From: Homarus americanus
Taxonomy: Eukaryota; Arthropoda; Malacostraca; Decapoda; Nephropidae
Assembly (NCBI RefSeq): GCF_018991925.1
Contig: NW_024726235.1
Location: 1,420,601 to 1,484,600 of the forward strand
DNA length: 64,000 nt
Direction of reading: 5' to 3'
The notes under the pieces are model-generated. The model worked only from the letters and a program-made list of their open reading frames with translations, did no database searches and was not told the DNA's origin. Numbering within the stretch: the first letter of the stretch is position 1; every line of letters starts with the position of its first letter. Below are positions 27,101 to 40,719 of the stretch, one piece after another. A program made the translations under genes and the position numbers.

Positions 27101-28641
27101 AAAATCACTAATAAATAAGTAGAGTACAGTATTCCATTACACTTGCAATACTGTATCAAAATGTCAAAACTTATAATTGGTCTAAATATTAAACTTATAC
27201 AAAAGATGCTTGCAAATACATATGTACCGGTATATGACACATGGAGTTTGTGAAAATGAATTTAGGTGTTCTTTATACTATATGAATATAAATTCCTTTG
27301 TTAAGATTCTTTAGTAACTGTAGTTTATAGAACAGCAGTTGCTGCTTAAAAGTTATGTGCGAAGTACTGTATGTATCCATTTTGAAAAATTATGCACAAA
27401 TGTTGCTGCTACTGATATGCTTGTTATGCTGTTATGAAAAAATAAATGTGGTAAGTATACAGTATTATAATCTAATAATGATTTGCAGGGTGTGCTGGCT
27501 CCTGATGTCACAACAATATAAATAATTTAATCTTACCAGTACTGTAATTAAAAAATCTGGAGTGAGGAAGACATAAAACAATACATCTGAGAGTGGGGAA
27601 AGAAGTATAGAATCCATGTTTAATTTTCATTACAACAATTAAACAGATATTAATAGCCTGCTTAACTTATGATTAAAGGCATCTGCTTCCATCAGAAGCA
27701 TATAAAGATTCAATGTGTATTAGAAAGTCAAAATACAAATACCCCCTTGGGCATAATCTGAAATCACTACTTGAGGAACTCAATGCATCAACAACAATGA
27801 ACATGATTCAGTCTCAGAAGTAACCATTCGAGGTTCTCTAAACTCGTTGTGACGTAAAGGTAGTAAGTCAAGACAACAGGGCTGGGTTCTATAGCTATAG
27901 TAGATATATGAAGTTACAACACCATTAGGTACAGTTAAGGGACGATATATCCAAGGAGACCAGCTCCACCTTTATACTTTCTAGTAATTTTGAATCAATA
28001 TACTATGTATGTATCTATATATGTATATACTCTGAAACAATCACAGATTAGAACCTTTACATTACAATGTATCAGCTATGATTTCAGGAGGGCTAAATTT
28101 AAAAAAAAATTTAGTCAAAAGAACAGGGTACAATGTACTCACTGTTCTATTATCCAGACTTATCTGCTGTATAATTTAGTCCATAGTACAGTGACCTTTT
28201 TTAAAGAAAACAGAAACCAGCAACCCCATATAAACTGAATTATGAGATTGTGAGGCAGAATTTAAGTCCGTGTGAGATTCTTAAATATTACATTCATGAA
28301 AGTTCAAGGTGCACTTCTAGCATAGCGCTAGTGACCACATCATTTGTTCAAGTGTAAACCAAGACTCAAGAAGAAGACAAGAGTCAAGGAGGACCTGAGA
28401 CCCAAATGTGACCAAGAATAAGGGAAAGACTCAAGGTAGGCTGTAACTTAAGTGGACCTCAAGACTCATGGATGAGAGGTGATGAGGTGCATGAATCCAC
28501 CATCCCCTGAGAATATTGCAAATAAAGGCAGACTCAAAAATTCTTTATAATATTCTCAGGAAAGAAAACTTCATTTCCCCTCATGTTTGGCCCAGAGCAT
28601 GTTAAACTATAGGATTATGAAGAGTGATGTTTCCAGTGGAT
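21109..28641. other. AT-rich region downstream of Syt14; no gene seen
   Basis: About 7.5 kb with only short, non-homologous open frames. It follows the Syt14 stop on the minus strand, so part may be 3' UTR, but I could not place a polyadenylation site. No transposon protein or long tandem repeat was recognised. Confidence 0.5.
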
Positions 28642-28839
28642 CTATGATTCAAGGAGGACATGCCAACGACAAACTTGTTCCCCTTTGGAATCTCGCATTT
28701 GATTCCAGTGAGCCAACTCTTCTTCCCCTGAGCTGTTGAGACCAAGGGCAAACCAGCCAATCATGTCCTTCCTTTTCATGCTTCTCTTAGTGTACACAGA
28801 CGCCATAAGGGTAACGTCTGGAAGCTGGAACAATGCCAC
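28642..28839 (-). CDS. Syt14: Syt14/16 terminal exon: end of C2B and stop
   Basis: This phase-0 exon has acceptor ttgatttcag and ends in TAG at 28,642-28,644. It encodes [50 protein letters not shown] and ends CRWHVLLES. This is the C-terminus shared by SYT14 and SYT16, including the invariant GW, NSSGEEE and CRWH motifs. Loop 3 of C2B ([12 protein letters not shown]) keeps only one of the usual aspartates. No canonical AATAAA is obvious on the minus strand in the first few hundred bases after the stop, so the 3' UTR may be long. Confidence 0.95.
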   Translation of the reverse strand: MALFQLPDVTLMASVYTKRSMKRKDMIGWFALGLNSSGEEELAHWNQMRDSKGEQVCRWHVLLES

Positions 28840-29329
28840 CTGAAATCAATTGAAACAATAACTTTAACCACTAAATATAATAAAAAATTATAAAAAAAAC
28901 TTTGAAAATGGCTGTAGTTGATAATCCTCAAGATGATGAGTTTCACTTGTAAGGGAATTTTCCATAGCCAGTGCTCAGAAAATCCATCTCGGATGCATGT
29001 CTTCTGCAAGCCTTTATACAGTACAGTATTGTTATGGTGTTATGTTTCCATGCTATTATGTTGTCTTTGTTAATGACAACTCTTAAAAACCTCAGCTTTG
29101 TCAAGAGTGCTATCAAAATACTGTACAGTATTCTAATTTATATAATCGCTATCTTCACGCATCTATAATTTTTTTATTTGCATTTGTTTTACCTTCTTTT
29201 CTTATAAATTCCCAATATCCTTCTTCGGTATTCAAAATATTTTTCTGTGTTAGGTTCAGAATTACATTTTACTCAAAGATTTTCATAAAATTCTTATTCT
29301 CTTACTTTATTTTTATTTATTTTTTATTT

Positions 29330-29660
29330 TTTTGGTAGGCCATAGATTCGGATCATCATGCTCAAGAGTACCTATACAGAATTTAAAAGAAAATCCCAAA
29401 GATCGTGATTCGCCCAAATATGACTTTTCTCTCAGACTTTAAATTTAATAGGATTAACTAATTAAGTACATCCAGAAGAACACAAAGACACCAATCAATC
29501 ACCTCAGAAACCCATAGTTGGTGAGTATTGTAATTTGCACTGAGAAAAATGTCATTAAAATATTCCATGCATCATTTTGACCACTAATTACCCTGCAATC
29601 GAATTGTAGACCATAGATTTGGAATCAGCAAGCTCATGAGTACCTATACTGTACTGAGAT
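29330..29660 (-). repeat. Unclassified interspersed repeat, copy 1
   Basis: Read on the minus strand it matches 48,413-48,606 over about 190 bases. Shared strings include TCGATTGC, GGGTAATTAGTGGTC and CACCAACTATGGGTTTC. A second, partly duplicated piece with CCATAGATTCGGATCATC lies at its left. No coding capacity is seen. Confidence 0.65.
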
Positions 29661-29739
29661 TTTGAACAAAATCCAATTTTGGGCCAAAATGGCTGAAACT
29701 TCAAGCTTAATGGTGAATAATATTTACACCTAACTTTTT

Positions 29740-30385
29740 ACTTTTACCTTAATCCTCTTTGCCACTGATTGGCTCATTAGCCGCTTGGGCAGTCGGTCAC
29801 GTCTCTGTTACACACTGTTGGAAAGTACTGGGCATGTAGTGGCTCCTGAATTTACAGTATCTGAACCTGCCCCAGCGTTGGTCAAGTCTAGTCTTGAAAT
29901 AGCTCACACTCGGTTCCGTTACAACACTGTCTGGCAGATTGTTCCCAAGAGTTCACAATTCTCACTCCGAAAAAATTTGCCCTCACAGTTTTCTGGACTT
30001 GTAGCATCTTCAACCTTGAGTTGTGACCCCTTGTGAGGCAGGCATTTGCCAGCTCCAGGTATGGATATTCACCTGAGTAGTCCCCTTTCAGATGTTTATA
30101 CACCCCAATTAGGTCACCCCTTGCCCATCTGTAGTATAAAATAGGCAGTTGCAGACGCTCTAATCTCTCTGGATAATTGAGGTGCCGAAGTGCAGACGCC
30201 AGTCTGGTGGCCCTCCTTTGGACATTTTCGACCAACTGACAGTCCCTAGCATATCCCGGGACCAGACAGGGTGATGGTACTCCAGGTGGGGAAGCAACTC
30301 ACTCTGAAGATCGTTACGAGGAAAAGACCATCTAGATGTCTGAACAACCTTCTTATAAGACCTACTAGTTTAATTGCTTGATTCA
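29740..30385 (-). mobile_element. CR1-like LINE family B, 3' fragment
   Basis: The minus strand encodes the end of a reverse transcriptase ORF2. KKDLRVYVDNELKF is followed, in a shifted frame, by MVENVQRRATRLASALRHL, NYPERLERLQLPILYYRWAR, GDLIGVYKHLKGDYSG and a C-terminal GVRIVNSWEQSA, stopping at 29,888. A 3' UTR continues to about 29,740. It lies inside the Syt14 intron between the last two exons, in the same orientation as the gene. Confidence 0.85.
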
Positions 30386-30919
30386 CGATGGCCCAAGAAC
30401 TTCAGTTCATTGTCAACATACACACGCAGGTCCTTTTTGCATTCGGTCTCTATTAATGCAGTATCTTCTTCTTATTATTATTATTACCATCATCATTATT
30501 ATTATTATTACTACAGTATTATTAGTATTATTACCACACAACCCCATATCCTATTTCATGAAACATTGTTCAAAATATATCTAATGGAAGTCCTTCCAAA
30601 TTTTTCACTAACAGCCAACAAATTATCAAAATAGTTTTCAATATAAGAATTGCGCTGATATGCAAAGTCTCTCCTTCCCTTGCAAATAAAATCTTTGTTT
30701 ACATTAAAAAGTAGCGAAATAGATTCATGTGTGATTAAGCACATAAAAACATTATTTTGAAAAACTACAATTTGAATTTACTTCTCTTTGACTGTCAATA
30801 ATCAATAAGACAAAGGTGATGATGTAAATACCTCACACAAAAAGCTCACCATCTTTTAGCATTAACTGAATTACTGTACAGGATTTATTTCCAAAACTTT
30901 GAACACAGTTTTCCCTCAC

Positions 30920-31061
30920 CTGAAACATGAAGGTTTCCTTGAACAGTGGGTTAGGTTGGCCCCTTCGGACTGAGGTTTTGCTATGGGCAATCTCCTGGCC
31001 ACTGGATGACATGAGAACAAGCTTGACATAGGTGTCTGGAGCTCGGGTGTTCGCCATATTC
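30920..31061 (-). CDS. Syt14: Syt14/16 exon: C2B middle, with an alternative acceptor
   Basis: The exon has one base plus 47 codons and encodes RNMANTRAPDTYVKLVLMSS, GQEIAHSKTSVRRGQPNP and LFKETFMFQ. The donor is TTTCAG followed by GTGAGG. The start at 31,061, after gatgatttcag, gives the conserved GSHF-RN junction. A second AG 18 bases upstream (exon start 31,079, after atcatttacag) is also in frame and would add NGDDFR. I chose 31,061 because it reproduces the family length. Loop 1 keeps one aspartate, in APDTY. Confidence 0.93.
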
Positions 31062-32101
31062 CTGAAATCATCACCGTTCCTGTAAATGATCGCACAAGTG
31101 ATTACTACAAACAGTTTAGTTTTACTTTATGGGAATCATGTTAAGTTGGGAGTTCAGTAAAGAACTTTTACCTCAATACAGATAAACTAATAAGCTTAAG
31201 AATAGGAAGAAAGCTACAATAATTACTAAGTACATATGCAGTATGGTGTGTGTGGAATACACTCCCCTGCTAAGGCTTTACATATACAGGACAGAAGTAC
31301 ATTGAACAACAGTGATTGACAAGGCAACTGTTTAGTATTACCCAGCACACTTTTAAACTACCTGTAAGACTGTACTGATGCATAAAGAATCCTGAGTTGG
31401 TTTGCTGATGTAGTCTAAGTACACCTATTCCATATGAAGGAATGTTTAAGATTTTATTATCCCATGATAATGTACTGAATAGCAAAATAAATTAAAATAT
31501 GATTTAGATTAACAGCTCATGAACCATAATGCATCAAAGTCAGAAAGTGACTGCAACTGAAAAAGCTTTCTCTCTCTCTTTCTGCCTTGCTGCTACCACA
31601 TACAACACACATAGTCATCATAAATGGTTCCTTAATTTTAAGAAATGTGATAACTGCCACGATATCTACACTTAAACCAAACCAGTCAGTACTGTACTTC
31701 ACTATATAGTAGTTTCCATTCACTAGTGTTCAATACAGTTTGAATTCTAAATCCACACTTCCCCAATTCAGCCAATTGGGAAAGAAATATGACTACCACT
31801 ACCTCCATTTTTTCGGATGAGATATGAAGCGACTTGGTTGTGTTTTCCAAAGACAATAAATGAGCTTGCCTATCACCACTGCCTCTCACGTTCAATCCCT
31901 GGGTTATATATGAGAAGGGTGTTATCCAGTGTGACATTACCAAACATGACAGGTTTCTTCTGGGTACTGTACTCTGGTTTATTTCTACACTAACACTGGA
32001 CAATGAAGGACAAATTCTTCAAAACAATGGAGGTATTAAAAAGGCACTGGCTTCGTTCCCCTTTCAAAGTGGTAAAATAATGATTTACTAGTGCTGTAAT
32101 A

Positions 32102-32591
32102 CAGTGATATTTCTGTTAGCCGGAACAATTGGTGCAGAGCACTTCCGGGAATGAGAGATTTCCAGGTAACGAGACAGCTCTCTCAAAGCCGGAAAAAAAT
32201 CCCTCATCCCCGGAATTTTCTGGGTAACGGAAAAATGTTCTCGGAAATTCCAGAAAATATCCATTAAATCTCTCGAACTCGGAAAAATATCCCCATCCCC
32301 GTAATTTTCCTGAATTTTCCGGGTACTGGAAAATTTTTCATCAAAATTTCCAGAAAATGCACCTGATTTTCATCTCTCAAACCCGGAAAACACTCCCCAT
32401 CCCTGGAATTTTCCGGGTATCGGAAACATTTCTTCATAATTTTCTGGAAAATGTGCCCCTTGGAAAATTGTTCCCAAAGTAGTAATTTTCTGGAAAATTC
32501 CGGCTTTGGGAACGATTTTCCAAGAAAATTTCAATTCCGGCTATCGGAGAGTTCCGGGTTTGAGGGATTCCAGCTAACAGAGATAATACTG
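32102..32591. mobile_element. TA-flanked MITE with internal CCGGAA repeats, copy 1
   Basis: The 490-bp element lies between TA dinucleotides. Its inverted ends are CAGTGATATTTCTGTTAGCC (left) and CAGTATTATCTCTGTTAGCT (right, read inward). The interior is made of degenerate units rich in CCCGGAAAA and GGAATTTTCCGGGTA. It is the same family as 47,807-48,335. No transposase is present. Confidence 0.85.
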
Positions 32592-32829
32592 TATTTTATT
32601 TGTTTAACTATAACATTTAATCTCCAAGACTGGCCGACAGGTAAATGATCATGTAACTTCAGCCACTAAGCTTTTACAGTGACTGACTGACCTAAGGATA
32701 TCTGTCACAATATGTAGATACCTGTAGAATAAGCAATCATCCTTTACTCCTCTGAGAATGATGATTAATCTTTTAGAATATGGGAATGTGGTACTGTAAT
32801 ATATTCCTATGAATGAGGTATATTATACG

Positions 32830-34560
32830 TCACCACAGTACACAAGAAGGGTAGAAAAAATGCAGCAGAAAACATCAGGCCAATCACCCTAATATCAGAA
32901 ATATGCGAAATATGCAAACTGTTTGATAAAATTTTGAGGGACACCATCATATAACACCTTACTGAACAAGCTTATCAAAACCTCACAAAATGGTTTCGTG
33001 GAGAGAAAATCCTGCCTGACAAACTTATTCATTTCCTTGAAATGGTATCAGAATATATGGACCAAGTTTTACCAGTGGATGTGTTGTACAGGCATGGGAC
33101 CAGTTATCTGGCATGTTTGGGATCTAGAGGTAAAAGGACTTTTTTTTTTTTCTTTAAGTGGCTGTGGAGCCTCTGTTCAGATCACTAGATTAACCCTTAA
33201 AAGTAGCTTTCCCTGTACTCCTTTACACTGCAACATTAAAACTTAAAATCAGAAAGCATATACAGTATACTGTATAACAATACAATAATAAAAAAATATA
33301 AAGAGCAAAAATGATACAAGTCAGTGTATACAGTACACTGCATCTCAGGGATGCTAGCCCCCTCAACGCTTGCCTTAGCAACCAGGCCAGCTGGAACACT
33401 CCCTGGCTGCCTTCCCCAGACATATGGCACCACAGGCAAAATGTTGAAGTGGATTAACAACTTGTTTGAAGACAGCCATCAGAGCATGGTCAAACATGGA
33501 GTACAATCAGAATAGAAAAAACTTCTTAGTGGAGTACCACAAGGATCTATCCTTGGATTCCTACAGTTTGTGATCTGAATTGGTAATAATGATGAAAGTA
33601 TAATGAGCTACATTGTCAAGTTTGCAGAAGATACAACGATATTTGGAAAGGTGGCAAGTCAAGATGATGTCGCAACCATGAAAAAAGATCTGTCTGAGGT
33701 GTTCAAGGGTCACAAGACTGACAAATATTTTCTAACATTACAAAATATAAGACTGCATAGAATACAACAAACTTAATCACAGTGAATTATTCTGCTACTA
33801 GCACTTTCCTGGATACTGTTGATAAGGAAAAAGATCTTGGCATTGTGACAGATCAGTCACTAAAGACAGTGCAACAAGTTGTACCTTCAATTACAAAGAT
33901 ATGAAAATACTGCTTACATCTCTTACATCCCCATATGGGTTATTGTATACAGGCATGGAAACATTACCTCCAGAAAGACTTAGCATCCCTAGAAAAGGTG
34001 CAACACAGAGCGAGTGAGATGATTGCTGAGCTAAAGTATTTCATTCATTTAAATAGACTGAGGGCATTAGGACTACCAACTCTTCAGACAAGGCACAATA
34101 GGACATATCTCAGAGACATTCAAAATCTTGAAAGGGAAGGAAAACATGAACCCAGGCCATTTTTTTGTGTTGTCATGCATCACCATCACAAGAGGATACA
34201 ACTTCAAGCTCTTCAAGATGTCACGAAGGACGAATATAAAGGGGTCAGAGCTCAAGGTTGAAGAAGCCGCAAGTCCAGAAAATTGTGAGGGCAAACTTTC
34301 TTGGAGTGAGAATTGTAAACTCTTGAAACACTCTGCCAGAAAATGTTGTGACAACACTGAGTGTGAAATAATTCAAGACCAGACTTGACCAACACTGGCG
34401 CACGTACAGATACATTCTGCAGCCAGTACAGGCTCAGTACTTGCCAACAGTGCATACTGTAACAGAGATGTAACTGACCTCTCAAATGACTACCGGGTAA
34501 CGAGCTGATTGGTGGCGAAGATGATAAAGTAAAGTAACATGTATATGTACACACCACACA
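32830..34560 (+). mobile_element. CR1-like LINE family B, long broken copy
   Basis: Plus-strand frames show NGFVERKSCLTNLF (near 32,990), SGVPQGSILGFLQF (near 33,530), IVKFAEDTTIFGKVA (the FADD box, here FAED), HYLQKDLASLEKVQHRASEM and LRALGLPTLQTRHN. Then ENCEGKLSWSENCK leads to a stop at 34,388 and a 3' UTR. Many stops and frameshifts are present. About 300 unrelated bases (33,130-33,430) interrupt the palm region. It is inactive, lies antisense to Syt14, and its tail matches the copies at 29,740 and 41,400. Confidence 0.8.
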
Positions 34561-35160
34561 ACCTAAATTACTTTCACCTCTGGCTGGCAGGAGCATGAAG
34601 TGTACAATCTTACTTTCAATAGGAAAGAAGTTGAAAAAAAGACTTGAAAAATTATTTGCATTTGTCTTTTAAGTTAGTTAATTCAACAGTACAGTATAGC
34701 ACCTTGTTCATCCCAGACAATTAATTTCTGGCAATAAAATCTTTCTTACTTTATGTATTTTCAATGCAACATTTACAAAATCAATGCCAAACAAAAAAAG
34801 GGGGAGGTATTATTGAACAGATCATGAACCTCTCAATTTATAATAAAACCATCATTAAGTGCATCTACCTTAGTGACAAGATTGGAGAAGGAAGTGAACT
34901 TTTGTGAATAATGATAGCTGATGTTATACTGTACAAGTATACCTATATACCTGTAAGGCACAATAGGATATAGAAATAACTTAAAGCCAGGTCAGGAAAA
35001 TGACAAAATTATCATAAAATGGTTTGGATTGCCTTGTTCTCTTCAGTTCACAAGGTACTATATGAATATTATTTTCCAATCACTAATTATTACTAATCAA
35101 TCTGCTTCCAAAATATGTAAAATTACAACTTCACTGGCTAGCTGCTATAGTAAATGGATA

Positions 35161-35800
35161 CAGTGAACCCTCACTTTACGCGGTCAATTGAACCCACGGC
35201 AGCCCGCGTAAAGTGAGAAACGCGTAAAGTGAACAACATAACATATGGGATTAATTGAAATAGAGACCCGGCCAACCCCCAAACTCCACTTTTTCAGACA
35301 CAATACCTACGTTGTAGTAAAAATGACTTCTTCATTTTATGATGGTATGCACACACAATTAATAATTAAGAGAAATATCAATAATATTCGGTTTTTTAAC
35401 ACTTACATTAGTAGAAAAGATGGCTGGGCACACGGGGATGGGGGGTTGGTTCCGAGGCAGAGGGCAGATTATTGGCCCTCACCTGTATCACTTGTATCAA
35501 TTGTATCACTATCCACCACAGAGGCTTGCAGGGCCTCTTTGTCAAACCCCTCAAAGTCCATATAAGTCCATATCCTCACTATCATTATCACTATCACTGA
35601 CTTGGGCCGGCTGTGGTGGGTGGTGGGTGAAGAACTAGGTAATGTTTTGATGACTGGGCCACCTTGTGCGCACCCTGCTCGCGCCGCTCTCCGTGTAAAT
35701 GGGTACACACACCGCGGAAAGTGAGCATTCCGTGTTCGGCAGGGTACCGCGTAAACGTGGAAACGCGTAAAGTGGGACCGTGTAAAGCGAGGGTTGACTG
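35161..35800. mobile_element. TA-flanked Tigger-like MITE, copy 1
   Basis: The 640-bp element lies between TA dinucleotides. Its ends are CAGTGAACCCTCACTTTACG (left) and CAGTCAACCCTCGCTTTACA (right, read inward). It is nearly identical to 40,720-41,352. The minus strand holds an open frame ending in an acidic stretch (EGFDKEALQASVVDSDTIDT), possibly the tail of a pogo-type transposase. That reading is a guess. Confidence 0.88.
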
Positions 35801-36619
35801 TATATTGCTGCACTGTCTTGGGAATCTTATGATAACACAAAAAAGGTCAACAAAACTGACATCAGTATAAAACCAGACTGGATTTACTTAAGCATAAACT
35901 GTAAGTCACAGTGACCCATTTTGATTAAGATATTTTAGAAACAATTTAAATGTAATACTGTACTTTATGGTTAATTCAATCATGAAACGTAATTCACAGT
36001 AATTTATCTGGCACGAGAGCAAAGTACTCATTAAGAAGTATTCACATACCAAGTCTTATACTGTATTATTATAAACAGCACCTAAAAATTGAACCCAAAG
36101 GCCAAAGCTAACCAGATTTACTTAATCCAAAAATGTGAGTAATTTTGGTCTAATTTAGGCATTTACATGGAATACAGACTGTAAAGTATTCATACAGACA
36201 CAAGCTCACATCAAGTCTCAACAATATAATTATGAACAGCAGTGCCTAAGACAGCAGCTTTGATAGGAAAATTGGAAATGTGTGTTTGGAGAAACTTGAC
36301 TGACACAATGTTTATCTCCTTTTACTTTGTTCAGTCTAGGGAAAAAAATGAGAACAATATTTCCAGGTGTTTTTGAAATACAAAGTCCTATATAAAAACC
36401 CTTCAGTAGTTAGTTCAAGACTTCTTTGCACATGAAAAGCTTAAGTTTGTTAATACAGTGTACTGTGCTGAAAAAAATTTTTCATGATGTGTTAACCTGA
36501 TATAAGGCATACAAACAAAAACTTGTGTTTTTCACAGAATTATGGATGCATCAAATTTGGATAGATAAGGTCACAAAGAATATGAGCACCGAAGAATCTA
36601 AGAACCTTAAATTAATTAA

Positions 36620-36911
36620 TGGTGAGTTGATCAGTCCCAACCATTGTAAAAATTAGCAATAGCTTGTAATAAACCAGTGTATTCACTCCCAGTAAACACT
36701 ACTCCTTGCACTGTCACTGTGTTGAAATGAACTGTAGTTTGAGCTTTTCCCCATCTAGTTATTATATAATATATCTTATTTGTATCACTTATGTTACTTG
36801 TATATTATTTGTAATTCGAAACCCATTCCCCAAATATGTAACTGTATATTTTCAGCCTTCTGGCTGCCAAGCTCTTTCAATAAACCGTTAATTATTATTA
36901 TTATTATTATT
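36620..36911 (+). repeat. Probable retroelement 3' tail ending in (ATT)n
   Basis: The stretch ends CTGCCAAGCTCTTTCAATAA, then ACCGTTA and an ATTATT run. An AATAAA followed by a simple trinucleotide tail is typical of LINE or SINE 3' ends. No coding part is recognised. Confidence 0.35.
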
Positions 36912-39900
36912 TATGTGCATGAGGGAGGTAACAGAAGGTGGTAAGTACCTCACCTTCGACTAAAACACACTCCCAGTTGTACTTTGTATCTGACAGTGGG
37001 TGACAGTGCGACACATCAGGTGTTCCTTCACCATCTCCATACCAAATAACCAATTTGCAAATATACTGTATCTTAAGTTCAAAATCCCTTATATAATCGA
37101 CTAGCTTTCATTGCCGGAAAAGACTGACAAACTGATTGAAGCAATTGAGATGATTTCCTCTAAAAAAGCCAATTGCTTAGCTCCAGTAGGCTACCTACTT
37201 ACTTTCAGTCTTCGTTTAATCTGTTAAATTTGCTGTCATGAATTTACATGTGGCTATATGGATTGTATATAAAAATAACTTTTTAAATCTTGAAAGTTAC
37301 CGGTACTGAAAGTCAATAAAAAATCTTTTTAAATACAACACTACAAACTTTTTCTTGGAGAAATGCAGTTTGATAAGAATTAAGAACAAATATATACACA
37401 CACACATATTTTCCCTCCATTAACTGTAATCATTAATTTTTACTGTAGTAAATTATGTGTTCTGCTATAATATCCACTTCCACAAGAAGTCCCCCAAATA
37501 TCCAATTGGCTTACCCTTTTCACCATACACAACCTTCCCAAAAATCATTAATATTCGTGCATATTGCTGCTTCCTGAATGTTTATTTCCCTCACTATTAG
37601 AGCATCTCTCACCTATCTTCCCATGGTCTGCCCCTCTCCATCCTATCATCCATCAGTAAATTATACTGTACACTCTTTTTACCAATCTTTCACTTCTAAA
37701 TTTCTCAACATATTCATACCACCTGCATAAACCTGGATCTGCTCTCTACCCTATTTCTTTTCATTCTGAAATTAGAGTATTGTACTGTACAATATTCTTT
37801 TCAGCAAAGGGTACCTTTTATATTTCTAGGTTAATCATATACAAACTTTGATTAAAATATTTGAAACAGCTCTGATTTATAAATTCTGAAAGAGGAGCAG
37901 ACAAAACCCATTTATACAACCCAGTCCCCTAACTCTGCTGTGTGAGAGATAATAGTAACACATACATTTCACTTCAAAAGTGTGCAAGATTTTCTCTTGA
38001 TACACAACCCAACCTTCTCTCACCCACAAACCCAATATGTAACTGATAAGAATTAAATCTCTGTCCAAGTTTTCTTAATATGATTTCATTCCAGATTGGG
38101 CTGTAAAAAATATTTTTTTTCACTTCATTCTTGTAATATCAAGCAGAGGGACCCACTACATAATAACAATACCTCTGAAGAACTGCAGTATGGACAATGC
38201 TTGAGCAATCTCTGAAATGTACAAAACCAAAGTCCACTTGATTTGACTGGCAGGAGTAAAATATTTGACTTCCCTGAACTAAATGTATGATGCTTCAACA
38301 AAATAGCCAGTGTCTCTTGAATGTCTTTATAGTGATAACGTCCTTGTGTTTACATACCTTTTAATAGCTCTGTAGTACGAAAATAATGTTAAAACTTCTA
38401 TAGTGCAATGGATTATAGCACAACCATAAGATATGTCACCTATGTAGTGAAAATGTAAAGCATGGCTACTAACAGTGAAGTACAGAAAAAGATAATACAC
38501 CTGTACTAGTAAATGTTACAGTAACATTACACAGAACTCATTAAATTTTACACACAATGTTACTGAGGAAAACATGCACCACCATTTGTGTCACTGGATG
38601 CATAACACCCAAATCAAACAATAATAAAACATAAAATGCAAAATCTTAATTAGAGTTTCTAAAGAAAAAAGGAGCTAGGTAAGCAGACTCATAACTGACT
38701 GTAATGAGATCATGCAGGTCAATGAGCACATACCATATCCTGGCTATAGGTCTTCTTGAGACATAATGTTTGTCTAATAAGTATTGAATAGACACACAGC
38801 TATCAGAAAATATATACTGTATACCATTATAACCAACATTCATATATTGATCAACAGTGATGCACAACTTTAACAAGCATGATCCTATACAGTCAGTTTG
38901 ATTACTAGTGTGTTGAACATACACACTAACCTATCCTTGGAAGCCTCCCATAAAATTATAATGAAGATTATTTAATTGTGTTATTCTAGTCTGAAAATAT
39001 CACAAGCTCAACATGGAGCTCTCTACCATAATATCAATAATTCAGAATGCTTCTTTGAAAAGATTTAAGCATATTTCAGTTCTTATATTTCAAGAGAAAG
39101 TTACAAGAACACTTATCTACATCATTAAATTACCCCAAAAAACATTAATTGTTTTAAGGTAAATGATCCAGTGTGATGGTGTACACTTTATGGAATATGT
39201 AAGATTTATGACAGCACTAGACTCTCTACAATTTTGGGAGATTCTGATATTGTATGAACTGATCTGTGTGAGAGCAGATAGCAAGAGGCTGTGAACCTCA
39301 AGACTGGGCCACGTAGATGAACTACAGTAGGAATCAGATTCCCATGGCATATAAGTCTAGGGTATTGAATTCCTTGTTTTTTCCTCTGAGGACAATAATT
39401 AGCTAGTTTGTCATCAAGCACCGATTATAGTAAGAGGACATTTATAATTCATATTTGTGCATTTATTTCATCATCTGATAACTTACAGTAGAATATGGAA
39501 ATTTATGGTACAGTATTTTCAACATTAAATATGACCATAGCTTAATACTGTACTCTTCCTGGCCTGGTATGTCATACTGCCAAAATGTGAAAACAAGTTC
39601 TCTTCTTTATTAGAAGTGCTATAAATATGGAGGGAAGATGAGGAACCTGCCCTATGTAGGTCTTACATCATCCCTACTAATTTTAAATTTGGGAAAGACA
39701 ATGAGGAGGTTTTCCAATTAATGCCACTACTATAAAATAATGGGGTGGGATGGGGGTGCCCAACCTGGGGTCTCATCCTCACTATTAGTGCTAGTTCACA
39801 GTGGGTGAAGGGAGGGTTCTGCTATAGGCAGTCTCTTGTCCTCACCATTACTTAAAAGTCCTTGTTGCATAATTCTGCATTCAAAAGGATAACATGAATT

Positions 39901-40719
39901 CAATCTGTTTAAGAAATTGGAAAATACAGTATATACCAGTATCTCTATTTTCTCATTATGAAATATGTGTATACAGTAATGGAGAGGACTTAGTACTTGG
40001 CAATCCAGTCATAAAAAAAATGACTATTAACCACCAATGACTGATTTACCAAGCTAATGAGAGAAAGAACTAGGTCTAAGTCAACTTGGGGTATCTGGAC
40101 TTGGGGATACCCTGATATGGGTTTATCTTAACATGAAGCTATCTTAACAGTGGGGCTATTTTAACACTGGGCAATCTTAACATGAGGCTCTTCTTAGTCA
40201 AGACTAAATTAAGATGGGGTACAGTGACGGCTAATGAACCTCATGATTGGCCCCACTCGACGAATATCTCGGGGTAAGACGCGCCACAGCACCGGCGGCA
40301 TAACACTGTCCACGTCGTTACTGCAACACATAGGGAGTGATGCAGGTCAGCTAGATGGTTATGCCACCTTCACTTACAACACTGTTCTCTGAGATTTACT
40401 ACAGTACCTTCACAAACCATAATTACAGCACTTAACTTAATATTAAACTAATACTGTACTTTCCTTGCATAATTTACAAACATGCTAAAAAAATTGTCAA
40501 TTATACAGGTATAGATGGAACTGTTCATCTGGTGTCCCAGTATCTGGAATGGTAAAAAAAAAAAAGAAAAAAAAGGCTATGTTGAGGAAAAATCATTTAA
40601 AATTGGTGCCAAAAGTAATTCCCGGGCTGAGCAGGGATATTTCTAACTAATCCCCACCTGTGAACTATATGTTATGTTATGGTTATATTTCAACTCGTAA
40701 TTTTGGGTAAATACAGGTA

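Noticed and set aside
35245..35638. Plus-strand frames repeated at 40,912-41,182, considered as a duplicated gene
   Set aside because: They lie wholly inside the two copies of a TA-flanked MITE and are not conserved domains.
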